49,163 nt of DNA from the NCBI GenBank assembly GCA_030538705.1, contig JAUNTL010000013.1, forward strand, positions 1 to 49,163, written 5' to 3'. Below the pieces are notes generated by a model. That model was not told where the DNA came from, did not search any database, and saw only the letters and a list, made by a program, of their open reading frames with translations. Position 1 is the stretch's first letter; each line of letters begins with the position of its first letter. This DNA is from Paracoccus sp. (in: a-proteobacteria). GTDB taxonomy: Bacteria; Pseudomonadota; Alphaproteobacteria; Rhodobacterales; Rhodobacteraceae. The position numbers and the translations under genes are program-made. Positions 26,644 through 34,692 of this stretch are shown here, piece by piece.

Positions 26644-29412
26644 ATGCCCATCGTCACCGGAACCGATACCGCCAGCACGCGCCGCACGCTGAATGCGGGT
26701 GCGCAAAGCGTCGATTACTATTCCATCCCCGCCGCGACCGAGGCAGGTCTGGGCGATTTCTCCAAGCTGCCGGCCAGCCTCAAGGTGGTGCTGGAAAACA
26801 TGCTGCGCTTTGAGGATGGCGGCCGCACTGTCAGCGTGGACGACATCAAGGCATTCGCCGAATGGGCGCAAAAAGGCGGCCAGAACCCGCGCGAGATCGC
26901 CTATCGCCCGGCCCGCGTATTGATGCAGGATTTTACCGGCGTGCCGGCGGTCGTTGACCTTGCCGCGATGCGCGACGGGATCAAGGCACTGGGCGGCGAC
27001 GCGCAGAAAATCAACCCGCTGAACCCGGTTGATCTGGTCATCGACCATTCGGTCATGATCGACGAGTTCGGCACGCCGCGCGCATTCCAGCGCAACGTCG
27101 AGCTGGAATATGAGCGTAACATCGAACGCTATACCTTCCTGAAATGGGGCCAAAAGGCGTTCAACAACTTCCGCGTGGTGCCGCCCGGCACCGGCATCTG
27201 CCATCAGGTCAACCTTGAATATCTGGCGCAGACCGTCTGGACCGATACCGACCAGAACGGCGCGACCGTGGCCTATCCTGACACGCTTGTCGGCACCGAC
27301 TCGCATACGACGATGGTCAATGGCCTTGCCGTTCTGGGCTGGGGCGTCGGCGGGATCGAGGCCGAGGCCGCGATGCTGGGTCAGCCGATTTCCATGCTGA
27401 TCCCTGAGGTTGTCGGCTTTAAAATCACCGGCGCGCTGCGCGAAGGCGTAACTGCCACCGATCTGGTGCTGAAGGTCGTGCAAATGCTGCGCGCCCATGG
27501 CGTGGTGAACAAATTCGTCGAGTTCTATGGCGAGGGGCTGGATCACATGCCGCTGGCCGACCGCGCGACCATCGCCAACATGGCCCCGGAATATGGCGCG
27601 ACCTGCGGCTTTTTCCCGATCGACAACGAAACCCTGCGTTACCTGCGCCAGACCGGCCGGGACGAAGACCGTATCGCGCTGGTCGAGGCTTACGCCAAGG
27701 AAAACGGCTTCTGGCGCGATGCCGATTATGCGCCGGTCTACACCAGCACGCTGGAACTGGATCAGGGCGATGTCGTGCCCGCGATTTCCGGCCCGAAACG
27801 CCCGCAGGATCACGTTCCGCTGACCGAATCGGCGCGCGTGTTCGGCGAGTATATCCGCGGCACCCGCAAGATCCCGAACGTGACCCCGGATCAGAACGCG
27901 CAGTGGAAAAAGGACGGCGGGGCCGAAGCGCCCAAGGAAATCCCCGGCGATCTGCACGGCTTTGCCTGCGGCCCGGTCGAGGGCGAGGATTACGACCTGC
28001 GCGACGGCTCGGTGGTGATCGCCTCGATCACCTCCTGCACCAATACTTCGAACCCTTATGTCCTGATGGCTGCGGGTCTGGTCGCCCGCAAGGCGCGTGC
28101 GCTGGGTCTGAACCGCAAGCCCTGGGTGAAAACCTCGCTGGCGCCGGGATCTCAGGTGGTCGAGGAATATCTGAAAGCCGCCGGATTGCAGGAGGATCTG
28201 GACGCGCTCGGCTTTAACCTCGTCGGTTTTGGCTGCACGACCTGTATCGGGAACTCCGGCCCGCTGGAACCCGCGATCTCCAAGTCGATCAATGACAATG
28301 ATCTGGTCGCGGTGTCGGTCCTGTCGGGCAACCGTAACTTTGAGGGCCGGATTTCGCCGGATGTCCGCGCCAACTATCTGGCCTCGCCGCCGCTGGTCGT
28401 CGCCTATGCCATTGCGGGCGACATGAATATCGACCTGACGACCCAGCCGCTGGCCCATACGCCCGAAGGCAAGCCGGTCTATCTGAAAGATATCTGGCCG
28501 ACCTCGAAAGAGGTTGCGGAACTGGTCGACACCATCGTCACGCGCGAGATGTTCCAGACCAAATATGCCGATGTGTTCAAGGGCGACGCGCGGTGGCAGG
28601 CGGTGGAAACCACCGACAGCGAAACCTATGACTGGCCGCCGACCTCGACCTATATCCAGAACCCGCCCTATTTCCGCGGGATGAGCAAGGGCGCCGGCGA
28701 AATCCACGATATCAAGGGCGCGCGCGTCCTCGCGCTGCTGGGCGACATGATCACCACCGACCACATCAGCCCGGCCGGTTCGTTCAAGCCGACCACCCCC
28801 GCCGGTCAGTATCTGACCGAACGGCAGGTGGCGCCCAAGGATTTCAACAGCTATGGCTCGCGCCGCGGCAACCACGAGATCATGATGCGCGGCACCTTCG
28901 CCAATATCCGCATCAAGAACGAGATGCTCGACGGTGTCGAAGGCGGATATACCAAAGGCCCCGACGGCCAGCAGGCGGCAATCTATGACGCGGCCATGGC
29001 CTATGAGGCCGCGGGCACGCCGCTGATCGTCATTGGCGGTCAGGAATACGGGGCCGGTTCATCGCGCGACTGGGCCGCCAAGGGGACCAACCTGCTGGGC
29101 GTCAAGGCCGTCATCGCCGAAAGCTTTGAGCGTATCCACCGCTCGAATCTCGTCGGCATGGGTGTCATCCCGTTCGAGTTCACCGGCGGGGACAGCCGCA
29201 AATCGCTGAGCCTGACCGGGGACGAGGTCGTCACCATCGAGGGTCTGGGCGAGGTCAAGCCGTTGCAGATCGTCGATGCGCAGATCAGATATGCTGACGG
29301 CACTGAAAAGACCATCAAACTCAAGGCGCGGATCGATACCGAGGTCGAGATTGATTACCTGAAAAACGGTGGCGTGCTGCATTATGTGCTGCGCAATCTG
29401 GCTGCGTCGTAA
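26644..29412 (+). CDS. acnA: Aconitate hydratase A
   Basis: TCA-cycle enzyme that converts citrate to isocitrate through a [4Fe-4S] cluster. The 922 residues match the AcnA/IRP type in length. Cluster ligands are Cys465 (SCTNTSNP) and Cys531/Cys534 ([13 protein letters not shown]). Other signatures are [32 protein letters not shown], the swivel-domain [13 protein letters not shown] and [18 protein letters not shown] strong GGGAGG precedes the ATG. It stands alone, with a promoter region holding two palindromes upstream and a textbook terminator downstream. Confidence 0.98.
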   Translation: MPIVTGTDTASTRRTLNAGAQSVDYYSIPAATEAGLGDFSKLPASLKVVLENMLRFEDGGRTVSVDDIKAFAEWAQKGGQNPREIAYRPARVLMQDFTGVPAVVDLAAMRDGIKALGGDAQKINPLNPVDLVIDHSVMIDEFGTPRAFQRNVELEYERNIERYTFLKWGQKAFNNFRVVPPGTGICHQVNLEYLAQTVWTDTDQNGATVAYPDTLVGTDSHTTMVNGLAVLGWGVGGIEAEAAMLGQPISMLIPEVVGFKITGALREGVTATDLVLKVVQMLRAHGVVNKFVEFYGEGLDHMPLADRATIANMAPEYGATCGFFPIDNETLRYLRQTGRDEDRIALVEAYAKENGFWRDADYAPVYTSTLELDQGDVVPAISGPKRPQDHVPLTESARVFGEYIRGTRKIPNVTPDQNAQWKKDGGAEAPKEIPGDLHGFACGPVEGEDYDLRDGSVVIASITSCTNTSNPYVLMAAGLVARKARALGLNRKPWVKTSLAPGSQVVEEYLKAAGLQEDLDALGFNLVGFGCTTCIGNSGPLEPAISKSINDNDLVAVSVLSGNRNFEGRISPDVRANYLASPPLVVAYAIAGDMNIDLTTQPLAHTPEGKPVYLKDIWPTSKEVAELVDTIVTREMFQTKYADVFKGDARWQAVETTDSETYDWPPTSTYIQNPPYFRGMSKGAGEIHDIKGARVLALLGDMITTDHISPAGSFKPTTPAGQYLTERQVAPKDFNSYGSRRGNHEIMMRGTFANIRIKNEMLDGVEGGYTKGPDGQQAAIYDAAMAYEAAGTPLIVIGGQEYGAGSSRDWAAKGTNLLGVKAVIAESFERIHRSNLVGMGVIPFEFTGGDSRKSLSLTGDEVVTIEGLGEVKPLQIVDAQIRYADGTEKTIKLKARIDTEVEIDYLKNGGVLHYVLRNLAAS

Positions 29413-29432
29413 GACGCGCTGCTGAGTGACAG

Positions 29433-29464
29433 CCCCCGGCCCGCGCGGCCGGGGGTTTTTCTTT
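29433..29464 (+). terminator. Intrinsic terminator of acnA
   Basis: CCCCCGGCC (29433-29441), a 5-base loop and GGCCGGGGG (29447-29455) form a 9-bp GC stem followed directly by TTTTTCTTT. It lies 20 bases after the acnA stop. Confidence 0.95.
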
Positions 29465-29615
29465 GCCCGCAGGTCAGGGGCGGCTTTCGTTGCGGCTCTC
29501 CGGTGGCTCTCCGGCGGGTAACGGCGCGCAAACAGGCCGGCCACGCGGGCTTTCCTTTTGACGCCCCCCGCCTGTCTGTTAGGCTTGAGCCGTTCAGCGG
29601 TTTCGAGAAGCCAAG

Positions 29616-30254
29616 ATGATTTTCGACATTCTGATAGGTCTGTTTCTGCTCGGCGCGTTCTTTTTCGGCACTCAGTCCGAGACCTCCATGCCGTATCCGG
29701 CCCCCGACATCGAACAACCCATGATCGGGCTGGGCGACGATTTCGTGGTTCTGGCGCTGGATGAACTGGACTGCACCCGACCTCCGCAGCCGACGCCCGT
29801 CCTGCGCCGGCTGATGGATGATGGCCTTATCCTGGCCGAGAGGCGGGTCGATATGGATGGCTATTCATGCTTTCCCCTGACCGGGGCGGCCGCGCTGGGG
29901 CCGATTGTCATCGATTCGGTCTGCGGCGGCGTGCTGGACCCGGCTGAAGGCACCGCAAACCCCGATCTCTATCCACCGGGTGATCAGATCCGCGACGAGG
30001 ACCGCATTCAGGTTCTGGCCTTTGGCACCCATGAGACAGAGGATTACCTGCTGGACCTTTCTCATGCCATGTATGGTCCGCGCACAATTGCCGAGTCCGG
30101 CGTGACTGACCGGCTGTTCACGCAATTCCGTGCGCGCAGCGAAATTTTCTGTGACGACATTCTGGCCGAGACCATTATGCAGTCTGAGGCAGAGGCAGAG
30201 GCATGGGCGCGCCCGCCTGTGCCCGGCGTGCCAGCCCCGCCCGCGCCGCAATAG
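29616..30254 (+). CDS. Hypothetical membrane-anchored protein
   Basis: A 212-residue protein I do not recognise. It starts with a hydrophobic segment (residues 2-18), probably an uncleaved signal anchor, so the rest is likely periplasmic. The body holds four cysteines (53, 85, 103, 179), which could form two disulfides, and ends in a Pro/Ala-rich tail (PPVPGVPAPPAPQ). Codon use looks like the neighbouring genes, which supports a real gene. It is convergent with rlmJ, with 9 bases between the stops. Confidence 0.7.
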   Translation: MIFDILIGLFLLGAFFFGTQSETSMPYPAPDIEQPMIGLGDDFVVLALDELDCTRPPQPTPVLRRLMDDGLILAERRVDMDGYSCFPLTGAAALGPIVIDSVCGGVLDPAEGTANPDLYPPGDQIRDEDRIQVLAFGTHETEDYLLDLSHAMYGPRTIAESGVTDRLFTQFRARSEIFCDDILAETIMQSEAEAEAWARPPVPGVPAPPAPQ

Positions 30255-30263
30255 GGGCGGCGT

Positions 30264-31037
30264 TCAGGCGCTAAACAGGGCCTCGATCCGCGCGGCCTCA
30301 TCCGCCAGCCCCCATGGTGGGTTGACGACGAACATGCCCGATCCGACCATGCCGTGCCCCGGCTTCGCCGGTGGGAACCCCAGCTCGGACGACAGCGCCG
30401 CAGGGAAGGCCGCGCGCAAGCCGGTGACCATGGCGCGCTGGCGCCCGTCGCTCAGCAGCGGATACCACAGCGCCAGCGTGCCGACGTTCCACTTTCGCGC
30501 GATATCTTGCAAAAAGGCCGGAATGGCCGCGTAATCAGCCTTTACCTCATAGCTGGGGTCAATCAGCATCAGCCCCCGGCGCGGGGTCGGCGGCACAATG
30601 GCGCGCGCCATGGCAAAACCGTCCTGATGGTAAAGCCTCGCCCGGCCCGCGACAGCCGACAATGCCTGATGCTCGGCGGGGTGCAATTCCGCCAGATGGG
30701 CGCTGTCGCCGGGCCGCAGAAAATGCTGGGCGATCACCGGAGAGCCGGGATAGGCCCCCGGCCCATGGCCTGCACGCGTCTCGGACAGCGCCCGCATCAG
30801 CGGATGCGCGTCATTCAGCCATGCCGCGCGCTCGGCCCGGATGATGCCGGCATCGGCTTCGGCGGTTTTGCGCGCCTCGGGCGAGGTCAGGTCATAAAGG
30901 CCACGTCCGGCATGGGTCTCGATATAGGAAAGCGGCTTATCCTTGGCGGTCAGATAATCCAGCATCCATGCCAGAAGCGCGTGCTTGTGCAGATCGGCCG
31001 CGTTTCCGGCGTGATAAATGTGCTGATAGGACAACAT
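30264..31037 (-). CDS. rlmJ: 23S rRNA (adenine(2030)-N6)-methyltransferase
   Basis: Methylates A2030 of 23S rRNA. The 257 residues begin with the family hallmark MLSYQHIYHAGNAADLHKH, have the catalytic motif LMLIDPSYE (DPSY, an N6-adenine methyltransferase motif IV) and end NPPWGLADEA. Slightly shorter than the E. coli enzyme (about 280 residues), otherwise normal. It lies downstream of, and on the same strand as, the anti-Shine-Dalgarno hairpin array, separated from it by a terminator, so it probably has its own promoter within the 25 bases between them or depends on read-through. Confidence 0.95.
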   Translation of the reverse strand: MLSYQHIYHAGNAADLHKHALLAWMLDYLTAKDKPLSYIETHAGRGLYDLTSPEARKTAEADAGIIRAERAAWLNDAHPLMRALSETRAGHGPGAYPGSPVIAQHFLRPGDSAHLAELHPAEHQALSAVAGRARLYHQDGFAMARAIVPPTPRRGLMLIDPSYEVKADYAAIPAFLQDIARKWNVGTLALWYPLLSDGRQRAMVTGLRAAFPAALSSELGFPPAKPGHGMVGSGMFVVNPPWGLADEAARIEALFSA

Positions 31038-31062
31038 GCGCCCTTATCCACTGACCGGCCGC

Positions 31063-31105
31063 AAAAGAAAAGCGGCGGCGCCCAGGGAGGAGGGGGCGCC
31101 GCCGC
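31063..31105 (-). terminator. Intrinsic terminator formed by the last array hairpin
   Basis: On the minus strand a perfect 12-bp stem (GCGGCGGCGCCC / GGGCGCCGCCGC; plus-strand arms 31094-31105 and 31072-31083) is followed by TTTTCTTTT. Its loop contains CCTCCTCCC, so one structure is both the last repeat of the array and its transcription stop. Confidence 0.9.
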
Positions 31106-31136
31106 GTCAACGCTGGCCCAGGGAGGAGGAGGGCCG
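31063..31136 (-). ncRNA. CcsR-like sRNA module 5 (terminal)
   Basis: Hairpin one: short GGGCC/GGCCC stem with the motif at 31121. Hairpin two: a 12-bp perfect GC stem with the motif at 31085, followed by the U-run that ends the transcript. Confidence 0.75.
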
Positions 31137-31146
31137 CGGATGGGGT

Positions 31147-31209
31147 GCGATACAGGCGGGGAGGAGGATGCCCGCATCGCTGACACGACCCGGGGAGGAG
31201 AGGGCCGCG
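31147..31209 (-). ncRNA. CcsR-like sRNA module 4
   Basis: Hairpin one: a 9-bp stem with wobble pairs around the variant TCTCCTCCC (plus-strand motif 31193). Hairpin two: an 11-bp stem (plus-strand arms 31147-31157 and 31170-31180). It shares CCCGCATCGCTGAC with module 3 at a 70-base offset (31171 and 31241), so the two arose by duplication. Confidence 0.75.
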
Positions 31210-31217
31210 TATAGGGT

Positions 31218-31286
31218 GCGACGCAGGCGGGAGGAGGGTGCCCGCATCGCTGACGGCCGCCCCGGGGAGGAGGAGGGGCTGCCGTG
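31218..31286 (-). ncRNA. CcsR-like sRNA module 3
   Basis: Hairpin one has plus-strand arms ACGGCCGCCCC (31253-31263) and GGGGCTGCCGT (31275-31285). Hairpin two has an 11-bp stem with two G-U pairs (arms 31218-31228 and 31240-31250). Motifs are at 31265 and 31229. Module 4 is an exact 70-base shift of part of this one. Confidence 0.75.
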
Positions 31287-31298
31287 TCCGGTGTTCAG

Positions 31299-31373
31299 CG
31301 GCGCCCCCGCAGGGAGGAGAGCGCAGACGCCGCCGTCACCAGCAAGGCTCCGGGAGGAGGAGAGAGAACCTTG
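31299..31373 (-). ncRNA. CcsR-like sRNA module 2
   Basis: Two weaker hairpins with motifs at 31352 and 31312 (plus strand). Outer stems CAAGG/CCTTG and CGGCG/CGCCG hold larger irregular loops. The second loop has the variant TCTCCTCCC. Confidence 0.65.
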
Positions 31374-31383
31374 CCGTATCTGT

Positions 31384-31457
31384 CGGCGGCACCTCCAGGG
31401 AGGAGGAGGGGGAGGTGCCGCCTTAACCCGGACCCAGGGAGGAGGGAGGGTCGGGTA
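31384..31457 (-). ncRNA. CcsR-like sRNA module 1 (promoter-proximal)
   Basis: Two hairpins. The first pairs ACCCGACCC with GGGTCCGGGT (plus-strand arms 31448-31456 and 31426-31435). The second has a perfect 12-bp stem (plus-strand arms 31385-31396 and 31411-31422) and a 14-base loop carrying CCTCCTCCC. Confidence 0.75.
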
Positions 31458-31464
31458 TTCTGTC

Positions 31465-31689
31465 CTACTTGCCCCAGGCTGCCTGATTGGCGACCTGCGG
31501 GATCATGCTGCGCTCAATGCCCAGATCGGCCAGTTCGCGGGCCGAAAGGCGCGACAGCTCTGCAACCGTGGTGCGATACAGGGCGCGGCGCGCACGGCCT
31601 TCCTGAACGCGTGCAATCAGCCCCAGAATGCCGGTGCCGGCCTGCCGCGCCTCGCGGGCGCTCTGGGTGATGATGTCGGTCGATGCCAT
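31465..31689 (-). CDS. DUF1127 small protein, CcaF1-like
   Basis: A 74-residue basic protein. The C-terminal half, RRALYRTTVAELSRLSARELADLGIERSMIPQVAN, is a DUF1127 (YjiS-like) domain. In Rhodobacter sphaeroides the DUF1127 protein encoded just ahead of the CcsR sRNAs, CcaF1, binds RNA and helps mature those sRNAs; the same layout here supports the same role. The start at 31689 (MASTDIITQS) gives the length of that protein. An in-frame ATG at 31803 would add 38 residues without family similarity. The Shine-Dalgarno is weak (CAGGCAA). The hairpin array starts 7 bases after the stop, so mRNA and sRNAs share one transcript. Confidence 0.85.
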   Translation of the reverse strand: MASTDIITQSAREARQAGTGILGLIARVQEGRARRALYRTTVAELSRLSARELADLGIERSMIPQVANQAAWGK

Positions 31690-31974
31690 TTGCCTGATCG
31701 CTTCGTCTGCTTGTTTCGTGGTGGCGCTGTCGTCTTGCGCCGTTGGTATGAAGATGGCCGCGATGCTGCGGCTGCACAACATATATCCCTTCAATGCTGC
31801 CATGCAGAAAGTGCATCCCTGGGAAGAGGTGAACGAAAATGTGAGACGTCAGATGTCTGTCATGTCTGCGCCGCAGGGTTTGTAGGGCAGCGCTGGAGGC
31901 TGCACAGCCCGGATTTTTATCGGGTCAGGGCCACTGACCTGTTAGCGCCTATAGTTTAGCGGCACCGGTTCCAT

Positions 31975-31989
31975 ATGACGTTACGTCAT
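31975..31989. promoter_or_regulatory. Palindrome ATGACGT-T-ACGTCAT
   Basis: Seven-base perfect arms around a single central T, in AT-richer intergenic DNA about 285 bases upstream of the DUF1127 start codon. It looks like an operator for a dimeric regulator; no regulator can be named. Confidence 0.5.
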
Positions 31990-32260
31990 TTCAAGAATGG
32001 TCTCGTGGCGCCGATTATGATGGACGGCCCGCCGATTTTCCGGGCAGCCGGCCCCCCGGGGGCAGCCTTCGGCATCGGATGTCTGGCGGGGCGGGTGGTC
32101 CGGGTCGTTCGGTCGGGTTGGTGATTCGGGTGCGGCAGCATGTGGACCTCGGCAGGCGGTATGCCGTGCCGGGCCGGGCGGGCAGTGGTATCTCTGATCT
32201 TGCGGGTGGGAATGGCCGATCAATCCTTTGGGAAATCGTGGGATCGGGTGCCGCCGATGC

Positions 32261-32290
32261 GAATCACCCCGATGTGATTCAGTGTGATTC
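32261..32290. promoter_or_regulatory. Phased GTGATTC boxes
   Basis: GAATCAC (32261-32267) is inverted relative to GTGATTC at 32274-32280, and a further GTGATTC follows at 32284-32290, exactly 10 bases later. Boxes one helical turn apart suggest cooperative protein binding. It lies about 500 bases upstream of mraZ. Confidence 0.45.
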
Positions 32291-32496
32291 CGCGGGGGAG
32301 AGCCGGAAATGCTTGCACAAAAGCGGGAATCCTGATCCTCGTCGGGATTTTCCGGGATAATGTGGCTGGGCGGCCGCACACACCATATGTTGTGGCTTCT
32401 TTGGATATTCATCCCATTTCTGCTATTCCTGCGATGCGCTGCCGGTGATGTTCATGTAACGTTCACGGCCGCTCGCACATGGTCGGGACTTGGTTG

Positions 32497-32529
32497 CCCG
32501 TCATTTTCCATTGCGTCCCGTAAATTCCC
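32497..32529 (+). promoter_or_regulatory. Candidate MraZ-binding repeats
   Basis: Plus-strand (T/G)CCC or TTCC boxes end at 32499, 32509, 32519 and 32529, an exact 10-base period; on the other strand they read GGG(A/C), GGAA, GGGA and GGGA. MraZ is known to bind short TGGG-type direct repeats spaced one helical turn apart in front of its own gene. Sequence and position fit an autoregulatory operator just ahead of the likely leader start. Confidence 0.55.
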
Positions 32530-32539
32530 ATGGCATCAC

Positions 32540-32747
32540 CAACTCACGGAACGGGCTTAAGGGCGATCAAGACCCGAAGGCGATAGCAGGCTTCATACAG
32601 GCACCCGCTCCGACAGACGGCCCCGGATGTGCGAGCAGCACCTCCCCCAAGGTGGCACAGGGGTCGGCCCGCCAACGATGCGGGCCCCAGAAATGGGAAC
32701 GAGGGCGGCGGATCGGGCGGTGGCAGCAGCCCGGTCCGCCTTTCTTT
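32540..32747 (+). ncRNA. UpsM-like sRNA in the mraZ 5' leader
   Basis: The 250 bases before mraZ hold no gene but are structured: GGCCCGC (32666-32672) pairs with GCGGGCC (32680-32686), and a strong intrinsic terminator sits at 32707-32747, before mraZ. In Rhodobacter sphaeroides the dcw cluster is preceded by an unusually long leader from which the abundant sRNA UpsM, about 206 nt, is produced by termination upstream of mraZ. Length, terminator position and genomic place agree here. The 5' end at about 32540 is inferred from that length and not seen directly. Confidence 0.7.
32707..32747 (+). terminator. Intrinsic terminator/attenuator before mraZ
   Basis: GGCGGATCGGGC (32707-32718) pairs over 12 bp (one G-U) with GCCCGGTCCGCC (32729-32740), followed by TTTCTTT. 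It ends 44 bases before the mraZ start, so part of the transcription must pass it for the dcw operon to be expressed. Confidence 0.9.
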
Positions 32748-32791
32748 GCCGGGCAACCGGAGAGGGACAGGATCGCAGGAAAGGCTTGCCG

Positions 32792-33307
32792 GTGGTGCGC
32801 AAGTTCAGAGGCTCGGAAGAGGTCAAGGTGGATGGCAAGGGTCGCATGTCGATCCCGGCCCGCTTTCGCCGCATCTTCGAGAGCGGCGACCCTGATTGGC
32901 GCGCCGACAGCCGCGCCCGCATGATCGTCGTCTACGGTCCCGCAAACTGGAAAAAACTGGAATTCTATACCGTCGAGGCCGCCGAGCGTATCGACGCGGA
33001 AATCGACCGCCTGCCGCGCGGATCAAGCGAACGGCTGTGGCTGGAAACCCTGATGAACGGCATGGCCACCGAGGCCGAGATCGACAATGACGGCCGGCTG
33101 GTCCTGCCCCAGAGGCTGCGCGACAAGATCGGGCTGGAGGGCGAGGCTTTCTTTACCTCCAAGGGCGATTTCATCGAGGTCTGGTCACCGGCGAACTATT
33201 CGGAATCGAGCGGTTCGCTGGAGGCGTTCATGGCGCAGTTCCCGGCAGATTTCGATCCGCGCAGTTTCCTGAACGCGGCTTCAGCCCAAGATATACCCGA
33301 GGGCTAG
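32792..33307 (+). CDS. mraZ: Transcriptional regulator MraZ
   Basis: First gene of the dcw cluster; a ring-forming SpoVT/AbrB-type DNA-binding protein that represses its own operon. The 171 residues carry two AbrB repeats: VDGKGRMSIPARFRRIF near 11-27 and IDNDGRLVLPQRLRDKIG near 92-109. The start is GTG at 32792, 7 bases after AGGAAAGG (32777-32784), matching the usual N terminus (RKFRGSEE...). A second GTG follows directly at 32795. An in-frame ATG at 32627 lies inside the leader sRNA and is rejected. rsmH starts 3 bases after the stop. Confidence 0.93.
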   Translation: MVRKFRGSEEVKVDGKGRMSIPARFRRIFESGDPDWRADSRARMIVVYGPANWKKLEFYTVEAAERIDAEIDRLPRGSSERLWLETLMNGMATEAEIDNDGRLVLPQRLRDKIGLEGEAFFTSKGDFIEVWSPANYSESSGSLEAFMAQFPADFDPRSFLNAASAQDIPEG

Positions 33308-33310
33308 GCC

Positions 33311-34306
33311 ATGGCCGCGCCTTCATATGATCCTGATGCCCCACATGTTCCGGTGCTGATCGACCCGCTGATCGCGGCGGTTGCGCCGGTGGCGGGTATC
33401 TGGGTGGATGGCACCTTTGGCGCGGGCGGCTATGCGCGCCGGCTGCTGGCGGCCGGTGCCGGTCGCGTCATCGGCATTGACCGCGACCCCTCGGTGCTGG
33501 CCATGGCAGCCGGATGGGCGGGGGAATACGGTGATCGTCTGGTGCTGTCGCAGGGGGTGTTTTCCGATCTGGACCGTATCGCGGGCGTGCCGGTTGACGG
33601 TGTCGTTCTGGATCTGGGCGTCAGCTCGATGCAGCTGGACCAGCCCGAGCGTGGCTTTTCATTCATGCGTGACGGACCGCTGGATATGCGCATGGGCGAT
33701 GACGGGCCGGATGCGGCCGAACTCGTCAACCGCGCGGATGAGGCGCTGATCGCGGATGTGCTGTATCACTATGGCGAAGAGCGGGCGGCGCGGCGGATCG
33801 CACGGGCCATTGTCGCGGCGCGTCCGCTGCATACGACGGCGGAACTGGCGGCGGTGGTTTCGGCGCAGCTGCCACGACCCAAGCCGGGCCAGAGCCACCC
33901 CGCAACGCGCAGCTTTCAGGCGATCCGCATCTGGGTCAATGACGAGTTCGGCCAGCTTGCCGCCGGGCTGGCGGCTGCGGAACGGGCGTTGAAACCCGGC
34001 GGATATCTGGCCGTGGTCAGCTTTCACTCGCTGGAGGACCGCGTCGTCAAACGCTTTTTGCAGTCGCGCGCCGCAAGTGCGGGTAGCGGTTCGCGCCACG
34101 CACCCGAGGCCACGGTTGCCGCCCCGACCTTCACGCTGCCCTTTCGTCGCGCCGTCGCGGCCTCCGAGGCCGAGACCGCCCTTAACCCGCGCGCGCGCAG
34201 CGCCTTTCTGCGCATCGGCATCCGCACGGAGGCGCCGGCCCGCCCGCTGGATGATGCGGCCGTCGCGCTGCCCCGGCTGCCCGTGGGGAAAGGCGGCCGA
34301 AGATGA
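33311..34306 (+). CDS. rsmH: 16S rRNA (cytosine(1402)-N(4))-methyltransferase
   Basis: Methylates C1402 in the ribosomal P site with S-adenosylmethionine. The 331 residues begin [13 protein letters not shown], then the AdoMet loop [16 protein letters not shown] and IDRDPSV, then [16 protein letters not shown]...PLDMRM, and [18 protein letters not shown], the family signatures. It overlaps ftsL by ATGA (34303). Confidence 0.97.
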   Translation: MAAPSYDPDAPHVPVLIDPLIAAVAPVAGIWVDGTFGAGGYARRLLAAGAGRVIGIDRDPSVLAMAAGWAGEYGDRLVLSQGVFSDLDRIAGVPVDGVVLDLGVSSMQLDQPERGFSFMRDGPLDMRMGDDGPDAAELVNRADEALIADVLYHYGEERAARRIARAIVAARPLHTTAELAAVVSAQLPRPKPGQSHPATRSFQAIRIWVNDEFGQLAAGLAAAERALKPGGYLAVVSFHSLEDRVVKRFLQSRAASAGSGSRHAPEATVAAPTFTLPFRRAVAASEAETALNPRARSAFLRIGIRTEAPARPLDDAAVALPRLPVGKGGRR

Positions 34307-34692
34307 GATCGGTTCTCGCGCTGTTGATTGTGATGGTGGTGATGTCGCTGGCCTTTTGGGCTTACCGCGAGAATTACCGCACGCAGGCGGCACTGAATGA
34401 AATGGGCGCGGTGCAGCGCGAAATCGCGGGGCTGCGCGAAGAGCTGGTCGTGCTGCGTGCGGAATGGGCCTATCTCAACCGGCCCGAGCGGCTGCGCGAG
34501 CTGGTGGCGCTGAACGCCGGGCGGCTGAACCTTGCGCCGATCAGTGCTGATCAGTTCGTCGATGTTCCCAAGGTTGCCTTTCCGCCCCCGCCGGTGCGCG
34601 GCCCGCCGCGCCGTCCCGAGAATTTCATCCCCCCCGACGGGGCCGAGATCACCGACGCCGACCCAAGCCCGTCCGAACAGGAGCCTCAGTGA
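34303..34692 (+). CDS. ftsL: Cell division protein FtsL
   Basis: Bitopic septal protein that pairs with FtsB and activates FtsWI. The 129 residues have one membrane span right at the N terminus (about 3-20) and a periplasmic heptad coiled coil (about 25-60), followed by [21 protein letters not shown], the conserved C-terminal block. A Pro-rich, acidic tail (about 93-129) is an addition. Sequence divergence is high in this family, so the identification rests on topology, the conserved block and its place between rsmH and ftsI. Confidence 0.9.
   Translation: MRSVLALLIVMVVMSLAFWAYRENYRTQAALNEMGAVQREIAGLREELVVLRAEWAYLNRPERLRELVALNAGRLNLAPISADQFVDVPKVAFPPPPVRGPPRRPENFIPPDGAEITDADPSPSEQEPQ

Larger units (their letters stand above)
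31063..31457 (-). ncRNA. Array of ten CCUCCUCCC-loop hairpins (CcsR/cuckoo RNA family)
   Basis: On the minus strand ten hairpins follow one another every 34-47 bases, each showing CCTCCTCCC (or the variant TCTCCTCCC in two) in its loop. Plus-strand motif starts are 31085, 31121, 31159, 31193, 31229, 31265, 31312, 31352, 31398 and 31437. Stem sequences vary and compensate, while the loop is fixed, which points to RNA function. The array begins 7 bases after a DUF1127 gene. This is the arrangement of the CcsR sRNAs of Rhodobacter sphaeroides, stress-induced RNAs processed from a transcript with the DUF1127 protein CcaF1, each with two such loops. The loop can pair with Shine-Dalgarno sequences or sequester other purine-rich RNA. 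By that model there are five sRNAs here. Confidence 0.88.
31690..32496. other. Long intergenic region between the DUF1127 gene and the mraZ leader
   Basis: About 800 bases with no convincing gene on either strand; it is less GC-rich than the coding regions. It must contain the minus-strand promoter of the DUF1127/sRNA transcript and upstream regulatory sites of the dcw operon. Visible structures are a dyad at 31975-31989 and phased GTGATTC boxes at 32261-32290. I could not pick a reliable promoter by eye. Confidence 0.6.

Noticed and set aside
26473-28875. 800-residue minus-strand open frame opposite acnA
   Set aside because: Antisense shadow of a high-GC gene; acnA is certain on the plus strand and the antisense protein is Arg/His/Gly rich with no domain.
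31036-31959. 307-residue plus-strand frame across the GGGAGGAG repeats
   Set aside because: It reads the antisense of the sRNA hairpins and the DUF1127 gene; GEEE/REEE repeats come from the GGGAGGAG motif.
32100-32790. RNase P RNA upstream of mraZ
   Set aside because: I looked for the conserved GAGGAAAGTCCGG core and the matching 3' end; neither is present, and the structured part is better explained as an UpsM-like leader.
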